DNA of 64,000 nt from an uncultured Clostridia bacterium (lineage in GTDB: Bacteria > Bacillota > Clostridia > Christensenellales > UBA1242): the NCBI GenBank assembly GCA_934754495.1, contig CAKVHW010000003.1:1-64000 (forward strand). Reading direction: 5' to 3'. Position numbers and translations under genes: made by a program. The notes under the pieces were generated by a model. It did not search any database. It was not told where the DNA came from and saw only the letters and a list, made by a program, of their open reading frames with translations. Positions 36,697 to 45,844 of the stretch are shown piece by piece (within the stretch, counting starts at the first letter, position 1; every line of letters begins with the position of its first letter).

Positions 36697-37518
36697 CTAT
36701 GCACCAATGAATCCATTCATAATTTTATCAAGAGCATCGGCTGTGATTTCCTCATAGCCTTTAAGTGAAGGGAATTTGATATTGCCTGTAAATTTGTTAA
36801 CGGCAACTTTTGCATACATTAAACCGCCTAGGTATTCGCTTTCAGATGTTGTTTCTGATTCAATACCAACAAGTTTATTACCTTGGAATTCTACATATGT
36901 ATCAGATGTTGTTTTGGTTTTTTCATCATTAATTCCAACGTGAAATCTTCTATTGTCGCCTTTACCAGCTTTTTCAAAAGTGATACCTTCTGTGTTTACA
37001 TCTCCTACAGAATTAAGTGCTGTTAAGAAATCTTTAACTAGTTGTTCTAGATCAACAGTCTCTAATAACTCGGTAAATTCTGATGTTGATATGTCGATTG
37101 TTGCTACTTTATACTTTTTGGTTTCTTTGCCTTTAACAATCTTAAAGTAGCTATATCCTTCTGTGTAATAAGCCTCAATAGTTGCATTTTCATCAGCTTT
37201 TTTGCTTCCAAATTTTAAAGCAATACCATCAACATTACCTGTTTCGGTAACAGAGACAATAGCTGTAATTACTGCTTCTCTAATTACGGTTTTGCCCGAT
37301 GTAAGTCTTATTACAGTAGTAGTCTTCATTGACTTAATTTCGCTAACATCAGGTGTGGTAGCTGTTTGAAATTCTGTGTAATCAGATTTGCTAGCAGCAA
37401 CAAAGCCCTTTTTAGATACACCAGCTTCGGTGCTTAATTGTCCACCACCGCAAGCAGTAAGTGCAAATGCGCAAATCAATAAACAGATTGCGACCATTGC
37501 ATTTCTAAATTTTTTCAT
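36697..37518 (-). CDS. Lipoprotein, 273 residues
   Basis: Signal peptide with lipobox LTAC (Cys about residue 23) followed by GGG. The mature part alternates charged and beta-forming stretches (TTTVIRLTSGKTVIREAVITAI, YVEFQGNKLVGIESETTSE) like the LolA/LppX-type or DUF6612-like fold, but I cannot assign a family. The start has GGGAGG upstream. Single gene with its own terminator. Confidence 0.83.
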   Translation of the reverse strand: MKKFRNAMVAICLLICAFALTACGGGQLSTEAGVSKKGFVAASKSDYTEFQTATTPDVSEIKSMKTTTVIRLTSGKTVIREAVITAIVSVTETGNVDGIALKFGSKKADENATIEAYYTEGYSYFKIVKGKETKKYKVATIDISTSEFTELLETVDLEQLVKDFLTALNSVGDVNTEGITFEKAGKGDNRRFHVGINDEKTKTTSDTYVEFQGNKLVGIESETTSESEYLGGLMYAKVAVNKFTGNIKFPSLKGYEEITADALDKIMNGFIGA

Positions 37519-37589
37519 ACATTTTATTCCTCCCTTTGTATTTATGCATATTATAGCAAAAAATGTGAAATTGCTACAAATGATTTAAT

Positions 37590-37632
37590 AAAAAAACAGT
37601 CAAACCACACAATTTATTGGTTTGACTATTAT
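37590..37632 (-). terminator. Terminator after nucleotidyltransferase gene
   Basis: AGTCAAACCA / TGGTTTGACT perfect 10-bp stem, 10-nt loop, T7 on the minus strand. Confidence 0.85.
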
Positions 37633-37657
37633 GTTTTTGGTTATTATATCTAAAGAG

Positions 37658-38560
37658 TTAGTTCCAAAGACTAGTAGGATATTCGCCTTTGTTTACAAGG
37701 GCTTTAATTGAATTTACAACTCCAGCCTTATCTTCTTTATAGGTCATTCCGTACCATACGGCACTGGTTCTTAGTACTTCTACGCTTGCTTTTTCTTCGG
37801 CTATTAACTCACTAACAACAAGTGGCAGATAGCACTCACAAGACTTTAAGTTGTCTTTGTTAATGTTTAAGAAATTCAAAAATTTTTCGTCCAAATAATT
37901 CAAAAATTCTTTTGGGAATCCAAACATGTTCATTGAAACAAGTGTATCTGGCTTAATTTCGTGTTCTATTGCATTATCTATGTCAATTGTTTTGGCGAAT
38001 AGTCTGTTGCCGTCTTTTCTAATGCTTGATTCGTCAATATTTTTAAGTTTTCCATTTGTGTAATCACATATGCCTCGCTTTACACTTCCACTTTCACCAA
38101 TTGTGTTTATGGCTTCATAACCAATTACGCAGTATTTTGTGGTATCCTTGTTGGTTTTCAAGAAATCGCTGGCTGTTTTGAATGCATCGTAGCCGTAAAA
38201 ATCGTCTGCATTAATTACTGCAAAATCATCGGTGATAACAGGCTTTGCACATAATATTGCATGCGCAGTGCCTAGTGGTTTTGTTCTGTCTGCAGGAATA
38301 GAGTATTGTGATGGCACGTTTTTGTTGTTTTGAAAAACATAAGTGGTTTTTATTTGCTTTTCTACACGCCTACCAATGGTTTCCCTAAAAGCATCATAAT
38401 GTTCTTCCTTAATAATAAATGTTACTTTGTTAAACCCACATCTAATAGCATCGTAAATAGAGTAATCTATAATAAAATTGCCATTTTGGTCAATTGGTTC
38501 AAGTTGTTTTAGTCCACCAAAACGACTACCCATTCCGGCAGCCATAATTACTAATTGCAT
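37658..38560 (-). CDS. Sugar-phosphate nucleotidyltransferase family protein
   Basis: 300 residues of the GT-A-like NTP_transferase family. The N-terminal MAAGMGSRFGGLKQLEPI is the nucleotide-binding loop, and NADDFYGYDAF supplies the metal-binding Asp. Members couple NTP with a sugar-1-phosphate or similar to make an activated donor (for example UDP- or CDP-linked). No adjacent glycosyltransferase or kinase reveals the sugar. AAGGAG precedes the ATG. Confidence 0.9.
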   Translation of the reverse strand: MQLVIMAAGMGSRFGGLKQLEPIDQNGNFIIDYSIYDAIRCGFNKVTFIIKEEHYDAFRETIGRRVEKQIKTTYVFQNNKNVPSQYSIPADRTKPLGTAHAILCAKPVITDDFAVINADDFYGYDAFKTASDFLKTNKDTTKYCVIGYEAINTIGESGSVKRGICDYTNGKLKNIDESSIRKDGNRLFAKTIDIDNAIEHEIKPDTLVSMNMFGFPKEFLNYLDEKFLNFLNINKDNLKSCECYLPLVVSELIAEEKASVEVLRTSAVWYGMTYKEDKAGVVNSIKALVNKGEYPTSLWN

Positions 38561-38670
38561 AATTTATCTCCTTAAAAATTTTTTATAATTATATCACCGG
38601 ACTATATTTTTATCAAAATAAAAACTTTAATAACGCATAAAAATAAAGTAAAAATTGTATTTTATTTATT

Positions 38671-38699
38671 TTGTAAAAAAACAAAAGCTATGGTATTAT
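38671..38699 (+). promoter_or_regulatory. Promoter of lipoprotein gene
   Basis: TTGTAA (38671-38676), 17-nt spacer, TATTAT (38694-38699), 20 nt before the ATG. Confidence 0.6.
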
Positions 38700-38719
38700 T
38701 TATAAAGGAGAATTGAATA

Positions 38720-40207
38720 ATGAAGAAAAAAATATTTTACATTTTCGCCATTTTAGCGTTGATGTTGCCTTGTTTTGCTCTTGCAGGCTGTGGCGAAGAA
38801 AAGAGAGTCGAAGTTCTTGCACAAAATCAGTTGTATTGTAAAATTATTAAAAAGGGTACTTTCTCACATAACGGTACCAATTACTTGTACAACGAACTTA
38901 TGTTGGATAGTGAATTACTAAATACCGAAGTAAGTTACGATATTGTGCTGGACGATAGCTATGATGCTGATACACTAAAGGTTTTTGCAAATGGAACTGA
39001 AATAACTTGGACTAAAGCTGGGGATTATAATAATGATACAGTGGTAAACAACTTTGGCGAACAGGTTGTTGGTTCGTTTAGTTATGTTCTAAAAGCAAAC
39101 ACTCAATTTACAGTTGAGTGCAAGGAAAAAACTTTAAACTTTAAATTTGCAATTAAAGATAATGCTACACTAACTAATGAGCAAAAAACAATTTTGAATG
39201 ATTTTTATTTTTCAAGTGAAAAATCTCTTTTAGAGTATATAGAAAATGATTGGTCTATTGGAATCACCTTTAGTGAGATTAGAGAGCGTGACTTGTTGCT
39301 TGCATGTAACAAAAAAATTGGCTATTATAATACATTTGAAGTTTTTGAAAATGCATCCTTAATGAGTAATTGGACTGAAGAAAGAAATGGATATAGAATA
39401 ACTAATTTAATGTATGATAGTAGTACAAATATACAGTCAATCAAAAATCAAAACACATTAATAATTAATCCTGAAGGATTGCAAATTTCTGCTATAGAAT
39501 TTAATCACAATGAGGGGTCTATTTTAGAAATTACATCAACTGATGTAGATTTGAATTCTGCAATTAGAACTGATGTTAATGCAAAAATATTGATTAGATT
39601 GGTGGAAAAAGAGGGTATTGATGTAGAGAATGCAGTACTTTATATCAATGGTTCGCTAGTTCCTAAAACCGGTACTCACTGGATAGTATTTACAAGCAAA
39701 CTTCCAATTGAATATCTTGAATATAATGCTGGATATGATAATTATTCTTATGAAGTAATCAGATGTATTTCTCAATACAATATAGAAATAAAAAATGTTG
39801 TTGTAACAGATGAAACAAAGCTTACAAAAATTATTGGTGTAGCAGATGATGCAAAGATTAGGGGTGCAAGTTACTTTTATAGTCCGGTAGAAGGTGTTTA
39901 TTATGCAGAGCATGATGAAACCATGCCTGGTGATGTTGGCATAGAGTTTTATATGGGTGGCAATGAAAATAGGAGCAGATATATAGTTATTGCGAAAAAT
40001 GGTGACACGGAAAACGCAACAATTGTAGATATTCTTCAATACATTACAGGTGAGAATAATTATTTTACAGTAGATGGTTATGATATTGCCCTTACAATAC
40101 CGATCAGCGAAAAAAACTTAGACAACTTATATAGTGTTACGGTTTATGCTGAAAAAATAGCGGGCACAACATATACTGTAACATATACAAATAATATTAA
40201 TAATTAA
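38720..40207 (+). CDS. Lipoprotein, 495 residues
   Basis: Signal peptide with lipobox LAGC (Cys about residue 24), then a long mature region rich in Asn, Asp, Tyr and Ile with no recognised domain. Weak internal similarity between beta segments hints at several Ig-like or similar folds. AAAGGAG ribosome binding site. Base composition drops to very AT-rich in the second half. Function unknown; membrane-anchored extracellular protein. Confidence 0.83.
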   Translation: MKKKIFYIFAILALMLPCFALAGCGEEKRVEVLAQNQLYCKIIKKGTFSHNGTNYLYNELMLDSELLNTEVSYDIVLDDSYDADTLKVFANGTEITWTKAGDYNNDTVVNNFGEQVVGSFSYVLKANTQFTVECKEKTLNFKFAIKDNATLTNEQKTILNDFYFSSEKSLLEYIENDWSIGITFSEIRERDLLLACNKKIGYYNTFEVFENASLMSNWTEERNGYRITNLMYDSSTNIQSIKNQNTLIINPEGLQISAIEFNHNEGSILEITSTDVDLNSAIRTDVNAKILIRLVEKEGIDVENAVLYINGSLVPKTGTHWIVFTSKLPIEYLEYNAGYDNYSYEVIRCISQYNIEIKNVVVTDETKLTKIIGVADDAKIRGASYFYSPVEGVYYAEHDETMPGDVGIEFYMGGNENRSRYIVIAKNGDTENATIVDILQYITGENNYFTVDGYDIALTIPISEKNLDNLYSVTVYAEKIAGTTYTVTYTNNINN

Positions 40208-40271
40208 TATTAAAAACAAATAAAAAACCTTAGATTATTGGTCAACACTGTTTGAAACTAGCGGAATATAA

Positions 40272-40308
40272 GCACTTTAATCTACAAATGATTAGGGTGT
40301 TTTTCTCT
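40272..40308 (+). terminator. Terminator after lipoprotein gene
   Basis: GCACTTTAATC / GATTAGGGTGT stem (three G-T pairs), 7-nt loop, T5. Confidence 0.7.
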
Positions 40309-40324
40309 CTATTAACTGAAAAAG

Positions 40325-40405
40325 AAACAAATATTACTGATGTTGTCAAGGATTGTCGCCAATAGCGACATACACCTTAACCTTGACAACAAAGAATATT
40401 TGTTT
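40325..40405. repeat. Nested inverted repeat
   Basis: Three nested palindromes: AAACAAATATT (40325-40335)/AATATTTGTTT (40395-40405), GTTGTCAAGG (40342-40351)/CCTTGACAAC (40381-40390) and GTCGC/GCGAC at the centre (40355-40369). Weaker matches extend outward. It lies between two terminators, so it is outside any gene. Confidence 0.8.
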
Positions 40406-40436
40406 ACCATAATAAGAAAGAGAAAAAAATAACAGC

Positions 40437-40479
40437 AAAAAGCGAAAGTGTGTTATGTTTACCAACACTTTCGCTTTTT
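40437..40479. terminator. Bidirectional terminator
   Basis: AAAAAGCGAAAGTGT / ACACTTTCGCTTTTT perfect 15-bp stem, 13-nt loop. Serves the minus-strand transglutaminase gene. Confidence 0.85.
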
Positions 40480-40522
40480 GTATTCTTTTTATTACAATTC
40501 TTTGTTTTGTAAAAATCAAAAT

Positions 40523-41137
40523 TTACAAAGTTTTACAAATCTCGTCCATATACTTATTATGTTCTTTAGTCGTTTGTTTTTTGCCCAAATCAAGTCCCCT
40601 TTGATAAGGTATAAATGTAGAGCTTCCGCCCACCTTATAACTAAGTTTTAATAAGTTTGGATTATATTCTTTTTCTATTTCTCTACAGGTAGGATCAACC
40701 AAAATCCATTTTCCATCATAAAAGCATTCACAAAAAGAATGTCCTGCGTGATGAGAATAATCATTATTTTGCTGAACTTGATCCACCCAACTTTTTTCCG
40801 CTGTGTGCAAAATTGTTGTTGGAATGCCAATTTGCCTAGCAAATGTTGCGAAAACTGTAGCGTAATCTGTGCAACCTGTCATTATTTTGCTGTTCCAAAT
40901 TTCTTCAGCAGTTCTTTGAAATCTAAATTTATTATTAAATTCGTTATCTCCAAACTTAACAGACTTGTTTATCCAATTGAATAAACTCTCGATTTTAGTT
41001 GTTTTAATTCCTTTTGCAAGTTTTGCGTTATAATCACACAAAACCTTTTCCAAAACATATTCATTTGAAACAAATGGATAAGTAAGGACACCTCTAGTTA
41101 GAAAATAGTTCTTGTCGGACTCCGTTAAATTTTTCAC
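40523..41137 (-). CDS. Transglutaminase-like (papain-fold) protein
   Basis: 204 residues with the transglutaminase-core triad: Cys in TGCTDYATVFATFAR, His in HSFCECFYDGKW and Asp in ILVDPT. No signal peptide, so cytoplasmic. Family members act as proteases, peptide N-glycanases or cross-linkers; the reaction here is undetermined. The start is GTG 41137 with GGAG about eight bases upstream. Stands alone between terminators. Confidence 0.88.
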   Translation of the reverse strand: MKNLTESDKNYFLTRGVLTYPFVSNEYVLEKVLCDYNAKLAKGIKTTKIESLFNWINKSVKFGDNEFNNKFRFQRTAEEIWNSKIMTGCTDYATVFATFARQIGIPTTILHTAEKSWVDQVQQNNDYSHHAGHSFCECFYDGKWILVDPTCREIEKEYNPNLLKLSYKVGGSSTFIPYQRGLDLGKKQTTKEHNKYMDEICKTL

Positions 41138-41268
41138 AGTTCACACTCCAAACTTTTTATTTTTCATTTTTCAACTTCGCCTTTTTTAATATAATACTAT
41201 TTTTTGTTAAAATCTCAAAATGATCTACAATAAATTTATATATATTTAAAAATATATATAATAATTTT

Positions 41269-41727
41269 TTGCACTTTTTTAGCTCAACATTAATACACAC
41301 AGAACATAAGGATTATGATACTTGGTGCAAGATGCTACTTGATTATACTCAAGCAATGGTTCATAATCCAACAGTTGCGAACAAGTGGATATTTGACAGA
41401 GCAAGCCACGATGAGTGGGTTTTATCAAAATTTCCAAAACATTTAGCGAGTGTAAAAGCTTACAACGAGTTTTATGATTTGACAGGCAAAGACATAAGGG
41501 ATTTTGATTCGTTGAGTTCAGTCAAAACAAATGACAGAACAAAAATTGTAGTTCATCAGCATTTTGTGGACGAACACATGACGACAGCTTTTGATTTTAA
41601 AACTAAACTGCTTAAGCTTTGCGAAGAAGGAAAACTTGATGTAGAAAAGGTAGCAAACGAACTTGTGAATATATACAATGTTTTTATGCCAAGAGTAAAA
41701 AGCATTTTATTAGATCTGTTAAAATAA
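41269..41727 (+). CDS. Unrecognised 152-residue protein, start unclear
   Basis: Helical, soluble, with several His (HTEHKDYD, VVHQHFVDEH) that might bind metal. The only usable starts are non-ATG: TTG 41269 has no ribosome binding site, and the frame is open upstream only to 41224. It may be a gene with an unusual start, or the 3' part of a gene whose 5' end has decayed. No family recognised. Confidence 0.5.
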   Translation: MHFFSSTLIHTEHKDYDTWCKMLLDYTQAMVHNPTVANKWIFDRASHDEWVLSKFPKHLASVKAYNEFYDLTGKDIRDFDSLSSVKTNDRTKIVVHQHFVDEHMTTAFDFKTKLLKLCEEGKLDVEKVANELVNIYNVFMPRVKSILLDLLK

Positions 41728-41774
41728 TTAAAGCAAAAAATACATTTCACTAGTTAATGAATTTTAAATCTATC

Positions 41775-41816
41775 AAAAAAGGAACAGTGTATTAAATCTG
41801 CATTATTCCTTTTTTT
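41775..41816. terminator. Bidirectional terminator
   Basis: AAAAAAGGAA.AGTG pairs with CATTATTCCTTTTTT (one mismatch); between convergent 41269-41727 and the TetR gene. Confidence 0.65.
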
Positions 41817-41864
41817 ATTCTGCTAGTTTCAAAAGTACTAAATCTTGGTCTAAGGTTTTATTTT

Positions 41865-42392
41865 TTATATAAGATTTTTCTTTATAAATTCTTTTGTTTT
41901 TTCATTTATTTTTGCATAAGTGGTGCTAATGTTTCCCTTTAAAAAGTCGATATAAAATCCAGCAATGGCATTTACTATAAAATATGAAGTAATTTCATCA
42001 ACACCCACACGAAGGCTTGTTACTTGCTTTACAAATTCTTGTTTTAATTTATCAATAACACTCATAGGTATAATTTTTATTATTTTGCGATATTCTTTAT
42101 CATTTTTCTCAATATGTTCTAGGGCTGTATCTACAAAAACGTCAACTGAATTCTTTTCGGCGCAAGCTTTCAGGCTGCTTGTTAGTTTTGCCATAAGTTC
42201 GTCTTTAATCTCTTCCAAAACATCGGTAGTGTTGCCGTAATGATTGTAAAAAGTCCCACGATTTATGTTTGCTTCGTGGCATATGTCAGACACTGTTACT
42301 TCACTCATCGAACCTTTCTTGTCTAGTAGGGCGATAAGGGCTTGTCTAATAAGTTGTTTGCTTCTAAGTGCATTTTTATAAGTCGCTTTCAT
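41865..42392 (-). CDS. TetR/AcrR family regulator
   Basis: 175 residues. N-terminal helix-turn-helix (about residues 5-60: RQALIALLDKKGSMSEVTVSDI, then the recognition region NINRGTFYNHYGN). The C-terminal part resembles the short TetR_C domains of DhaS-like members. A ligand-responsive repressor by family. No neighbouring efflux gene is in an obvious divergent operon, so its target beyond itself is unknown. AAGGAGAAATT precedes ATG. Confidence 0.92.
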   Translation of the reverse strand: MKATYKNALRSKQLIRQALIALLDKKGSMSEVTVSDICHEANINRGTFYNHYGNTTDVLEEIKDELMAKLTSSLKACAEKNSVDVFVDTALEHIEKNDKEYRKIIKIIPMSVIDKLKQEFVKQVTSLRVGVDEITSYFIVNAIAGFYIDFLKGNISTTYAKINEKTKEFIKKNLI

Positions 42393-42488
42393 AATTTCTC
42401 CTTAAAAACTTATACACACCATTTATTCAATGTTTAATTTTGAACACGTACTAAAAATCTGCATAAGCAAGTTTTATTTTTCGCTACT

Positions 42489-42521
42489 ATAATAACACTG
42501 TAATCAATTTTAGTCAAGTGT
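42489..42521 (-). promoter_or_regulatory. TetR promoter with flanking inverted repeat
   Basis: Minus strand TTGACT (42512-42517), 17-nt spacer, TATTAT (42489-42494). ACACT (42495-42499) and AGTGT (42517-42521) form an inverted repeat spanning the spacer, a candidate autoregulatory operator. Confidence 0.55.
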
Positions 42522-42638
42522 CTAAAATATTGTTTTTAAAATAATAAATAGTATATAAATAATGCATAAAATTTTGAGATTATGTATATAAAAGCTATTG
42601 CACAAAAACAATAATATTTAATACAATAAATAACAGTA

Positions 42639-42670
42639 TATTGTCAAAAAGTATAAGGTTTTTGACAATA
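42639..42670. repeat. Perfect 12-bp hairpin
   Basis: TATTGTCAAAAA / TTTTTGACAATA with an 8-nt loop, just beyond the spmB terminator. Same TTGTCA/TGACAA core as other intergenic inverted repeats here. The rest of 42522-42638 is AT-rich with nothing named. Confidence 0.75.
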
Positions 42671-42672
42671 AT

Positions 42673-42706
42673 AAAAACACTCGTAAAATTAATACGAGTG
42701 TTTTTT
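42673..42706 (-). terminator. Terminator after spmAB
   Basis: ACACTCGT / ACGAGTGT stem in A/T runs; ends at the spmB stop codon. Confidence 0.8.
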
Positions 42707-43211
42707 ATATAAACCTGCAAATAAAACAACCAACAACTGCACCCATTAAATTTGCAATCAAAGCAACAGGAATTGCATATCTAAAATGCTTAACATTTGT
42801 TTTAGAAAAGTATACTGCTGTTATGTAAAATATCGCTTCGCTACTGCCTGCTATTGCACAGCCGGCTCTTGCAAGATAACTATCAACTCCGTATTTTGTG
42901 AAAATGTTTTCAAGCACGGCAAGACTTCCACACCCACTAAAAGGTTTAATTAAAATCATTTCTGTAAGTTCGTTTGGAATGCCAAGCACTCTTAAAAATG
43001 GATTTAGGATTGTTGCAATAAAATCGCTTAGTCCAGAGTTTGAAAAAACTTCTAGTGCTATAAAAATTGCAACAATGTATGGTAGGCTAGTTAGTATTAG
43101 GTCAAATGATGTTTTGCTTCCTTTTACAAATGAGTCGTAGGCATTTATCTTTTTAAACATGCAGTAAAGCAGTAGCAAAATTATAAAAATTGGTATTACA
43201 TATGAACTCAT
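42705..43211 (-). CDS. spmB: Spore maturation protein B
   Basis: 168-residue membrane protein of the nucleoside-recognition (Gate) family; with SpmA it is needed for full spore core dehydration and heat resistance in Bacillus. Several hydrophobic helices and the conserved KPFSGCGSLAVLENIF and AIAGSSEAIFYITAVYF. Overlaps the spmA stop by 4 nt (translational coupling). Confidence 0.93.
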   Translation of the reverse strand: MSSYVIPIFIILLLLYCMFKKINAYDSFVKGSKTSFDLILTSLPYIVAIFIALEVFSNSGLSDFIATILNPFLRVLGIPNELTEMILIKPFSGCGSLAVLENIFTKYGVDSYLARAGCAIAGSSEAIFYITAVYFSKTNVKHFRYAIPVALIANLMGAVVGCFICRFI

Positions 43212-43777
43212 TCCGACTTGTCCTTAAATAGTTTTTTACAAAGTTTTACTAATAGTATTCCAGTAAGTGTGCTGGCTATGGTTGCAATTAGGGTGGGAAG
43301 AAGTATGTTGGCAGGAGAGTTTGAACCGTGTGTTATTCGAAGGCTTATCACAGTGGTTGGTACAAGTTGAAGGCTTGTCACATTAAGTATCATAAACATT
43401 GCCATGCTATTTGTAATATACTTTTGCCCCTTGCTTAGTCCTGCCATTCCATTAATTCCACTGGGTGTGCATGCGTTTCCCATTCCAAGCAGATTGCTTG
43501 TAAGATTAATGGCAATTTGATTTTTTGTGTATTCATCGGTTTCGCCAACTAAAAACTTAATAACGGGATTTAACGTTTTTGCTATTTTTTTATCAAGTTT
43601 TGTTGTTTCTAAAATGTTAAGAAGCCCCAGCCATATTGCATATATTGCCCATAGTTTTAGGCAAAGTGCAATTGCTTTTTCACTACCATGTTGTATACTT
43701 AAAAATGCTAGTTCGGGGTTGTTAAGAAGTAGTAGTCCTAGACCCACAACCAAAATTGAAATCCAAATAATATTCAT
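43208..43777 (-). CDS. spmA: Spore maturation protein A
   Basis: 189 residues from ATG 43777, which has AAGGGGA upstream; a longer frame to 43810 has no ribosome binding site. Membrane protein with the Gate-family signature NLLGMGNACTPSGINGM and four to five helices. Partner of SpmB. Expected to be made in the sporulating cell, though no sigma-E/G promoter is clear in the short gap to metG. Confidence 0.93.
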   Translation of the reverse strand: MNIIWISILVVGLGLLLLNNPELAFLSIQHGSEKAIALCLKLWAIYAIWLGLLNILETTKLDKKIAKTLNPVIKFLVGETDEYTKNQIAINLTSNLLGMGNACTPSGINGMAGLSKGQKYITNSMAMFMILNVTSLQLVPTTVISLRITHGSNSPANILLPTLIATIASTLTGILLVKLCKKLFKDKSE

Positions 43778-43894
43778 GCTTGTCCCCTTAATTGTTAAAA
43801 AATAGCCCAATTTTAATAGATTTTTGGCTTTTTTATTTCTTTACATAGATGTTTTTTTGTGCTAGAATATCTTATGACTATAAGGGGTGATAAA

Positions 43895-45844
43895 ATGAAT
43901 AAAAATTATTACATTACAACTGCTATTGCTTACACATCTGGCAAACCACATATTGGTAACACATATGAGGCTATTTTTGCAGATGCTATTGCAAGATTTA
44001 AACGTCTTCAGGGCTACAATGTTTTCTTTCAAACAGGTACTGACGAACACGGACAAAAAATAGAAGAAAAGGCAGTTAAGAAAGGAATGTCACCTAAACA
44101 ATTTGTTGATGATATTGCTGGTATTATTAAGGGAATTTGGGATAAAGCTAATGTAAGTTACGATAAGTTTATTCGTACAACTGACCCATATCACGAAAGA
44201 CAAGTTCAAAAGATTTTTAAAAAATTATATGACCAAGGCGATATCTATAAAGGTCACTATGAAGGTTGGTACTGCACACCTTGTGAATCTTTTTGGACTG
44301 ATTCCCAACTTAAAGATGGCAAATGTCCAGACTGTGGTAGGGAAGTAAAAAAACAACGTGAAGAATGTTATTTCTTTAAAATGAGTAACTATGTTGATAG
44401 GCTTTTAAAGTATTATGACGAACACCCAGATTTTGTAGTTCCTGCTACAAGAAAAACTGAAATGGTTAACAACTTTATTAAAAATGGCTTGCAAGATTTA
44501 TGTGTAAGCAGAACCACATTTAAGTGGGGTGTGCCAGTTGATTTTGACCCAAAACATGTTGTGTATGTGTGGATTGATGCACTTACAAATTATATTACAG
44601 GTTTGGGATATGATTTAGACGGAAATAGCGACCCTAAATTTAAAGAATTTTGGCCTGCTGATATTCACATTGTAGGCAAAGACATTATTAGATTCCATAT
44701 TATTTACTGGCCAATTATGCTTATGGCATTAGGGCTTCCACTTCCTAAAAAGATTTACGGCCATGGTTGGTTGTTGCAAAACGGCGAAAAAATGAGTAAA
44801 TCGAAAGGCAATGTTTTGTACTTTGACGACCTTGCCGATGTTTTTGGGGTGGATGCTGTTAGATATTATGTTTTAAGTGAAATGGGGCTTGCAGATGACG
44901 GAATGGTTGGTTGGGATTTAATCACCGACCGCACCAATACCGACCTGGCAAATATTTACGGAAATCTTGTTAGCCGTACAATTGCAATGAGCAATAAATA
45001 CTTTGGTGGAGTTGTGAAAAATGGCGGAGTTAAGACTGAGGTTGATGATAGCCTTATTGAGGTGGTAACAGGTGCATATGATAAGGTTTGCAAGAAAATG
45101 GACGACCTAAAAATTGCTGATGCATTGTCGGAAATTTTTGCTGTATTTAAACGAGCAAACAAATATATTGACGAAACAGAACCTTGGAAATTGGCAAAAG
45201 ACGAAAGCCAAAAAGCAAGATTAGAAACAGTGCTTTACAATTTAACCGAAACAATAATTATTGGTACAAGCATGCTTAGTGCATTTATGCCAGAAACATG
45301 TAAGAAAGTGCTAGCAAATTTGAATGTTGAAGCAAGAGATTTTAGCCAACTTAACAAGTTTGGCTTATTAAAAGAAACAAAAGTTGCAGAAAAAGTTGAT
45401 GCGCTTTTCCCAAGATTAGACATTAAAGAAATTATGGCTAAGGCAGAAGAAATTAAACAAAAACAACTTGAGGAATTTAAAAAGGAGAATGGCGAAACTG
45501 TGGAAGAACAAAAGAAAGATGAGTTTATAACCATTGATGACTTTGATAAAGTTAAAATTAAAGTTGGTGAGATTTTGGCATGTGAAAGAGTAGAAAAAGC
45601 AGATAAATTACTAAAAAGCCAAGTAAAAATTGGTGACGAAGTTCGCACAATAGTAAGCGGCATCGCTAAGTATTATAGCCCTGAAGAAATGGTGGGCAAA
45701 CGTGTGTTGGTTGTTACAAACCTTGCACCAAGAAAACTACGTGGAATAGAAAGTAGTGGCATGATTTTGTGTGCTGAAAATGGCGAAGATTTGTGCTTAG
45801 CAACAATCGAAAAAGACCTTCCAAGTGGAAGTGAAATATGCTAG
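43895..45844 (+). CDS. metG: Methionyl-tRNA synthetase
   Basis: Charges initiator and elongator tRNA-Met. 649 residues from ATG 43895, chosen for the AAGGGG ribosome binding site; the upstream in-frame start at 43859 lacks one. HIGH motif in GKPHIGNTY, zinc-binding cysteines in CTPCESFW and CPDCGRE, KMSKS in EKMSKSKGN. A C-terminal tRNA-binding (EMAP-type) domain starts near residue 545 (ITIDDFDKVKIKVGEI). Overlaps tatD by 7 nt; the metG-tatD-rsmA order is common in Bacillota. Confidence 0.97.
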   Translation: MNKNYYITTAIAYTSGKPHIGNTYEAIFADAIARFKRLQGYNVFFQTGTDEHGQKIEEKAVKKGMSPKQFVDDIAGIIKGIWDKANVSYDKFIRTTDPYHERQVQKIFKKLYDQGDIYKGHYEGWYCTPCESFWTDSQLKDGKCPDCGREVKKQREECYFFKMSNYVDRLLKYYDEHPDFVVPATRKTEMVNNFIKNGLQDLCVSRTTFKWGVPVDFDPKHVVYVWIDALTNYITGLGYDLDGNSDPKFKEFWPADIHIVGKDIIRFHIIYWPIMLMALGLPLPKKIYGHGWLLQNGEKMSKSKGNVLYFDDLADVFGVDAVRYYVLSEMGLADDGMVGWDLITDRTNTDLANIYGNLVSRTIAMSNKYFGGVVKNGGVKTEVDDSLIEVVTGAYDKVCKKMDDLKIADALSEIFAVFKRANKYIDETEPWKLAKDESQKARLETVLYNLTETIIIGTSMLSAFMPETCKKVLANLNVEARDFSQLNKFGLLKETKVAEKVDALFPRLDIKEIMAKAEEIKQKQLEEFKKENGETVEEQKKDEFITIDDFDKVKIKVGEILACERVEKADKLLKSQVKIGDEVRTIVSGIAKYYSPEEMVGKRVLVVTNLAPRKLRGIESSGMILCAENGEDLCLATIEKDLPSGSEIC

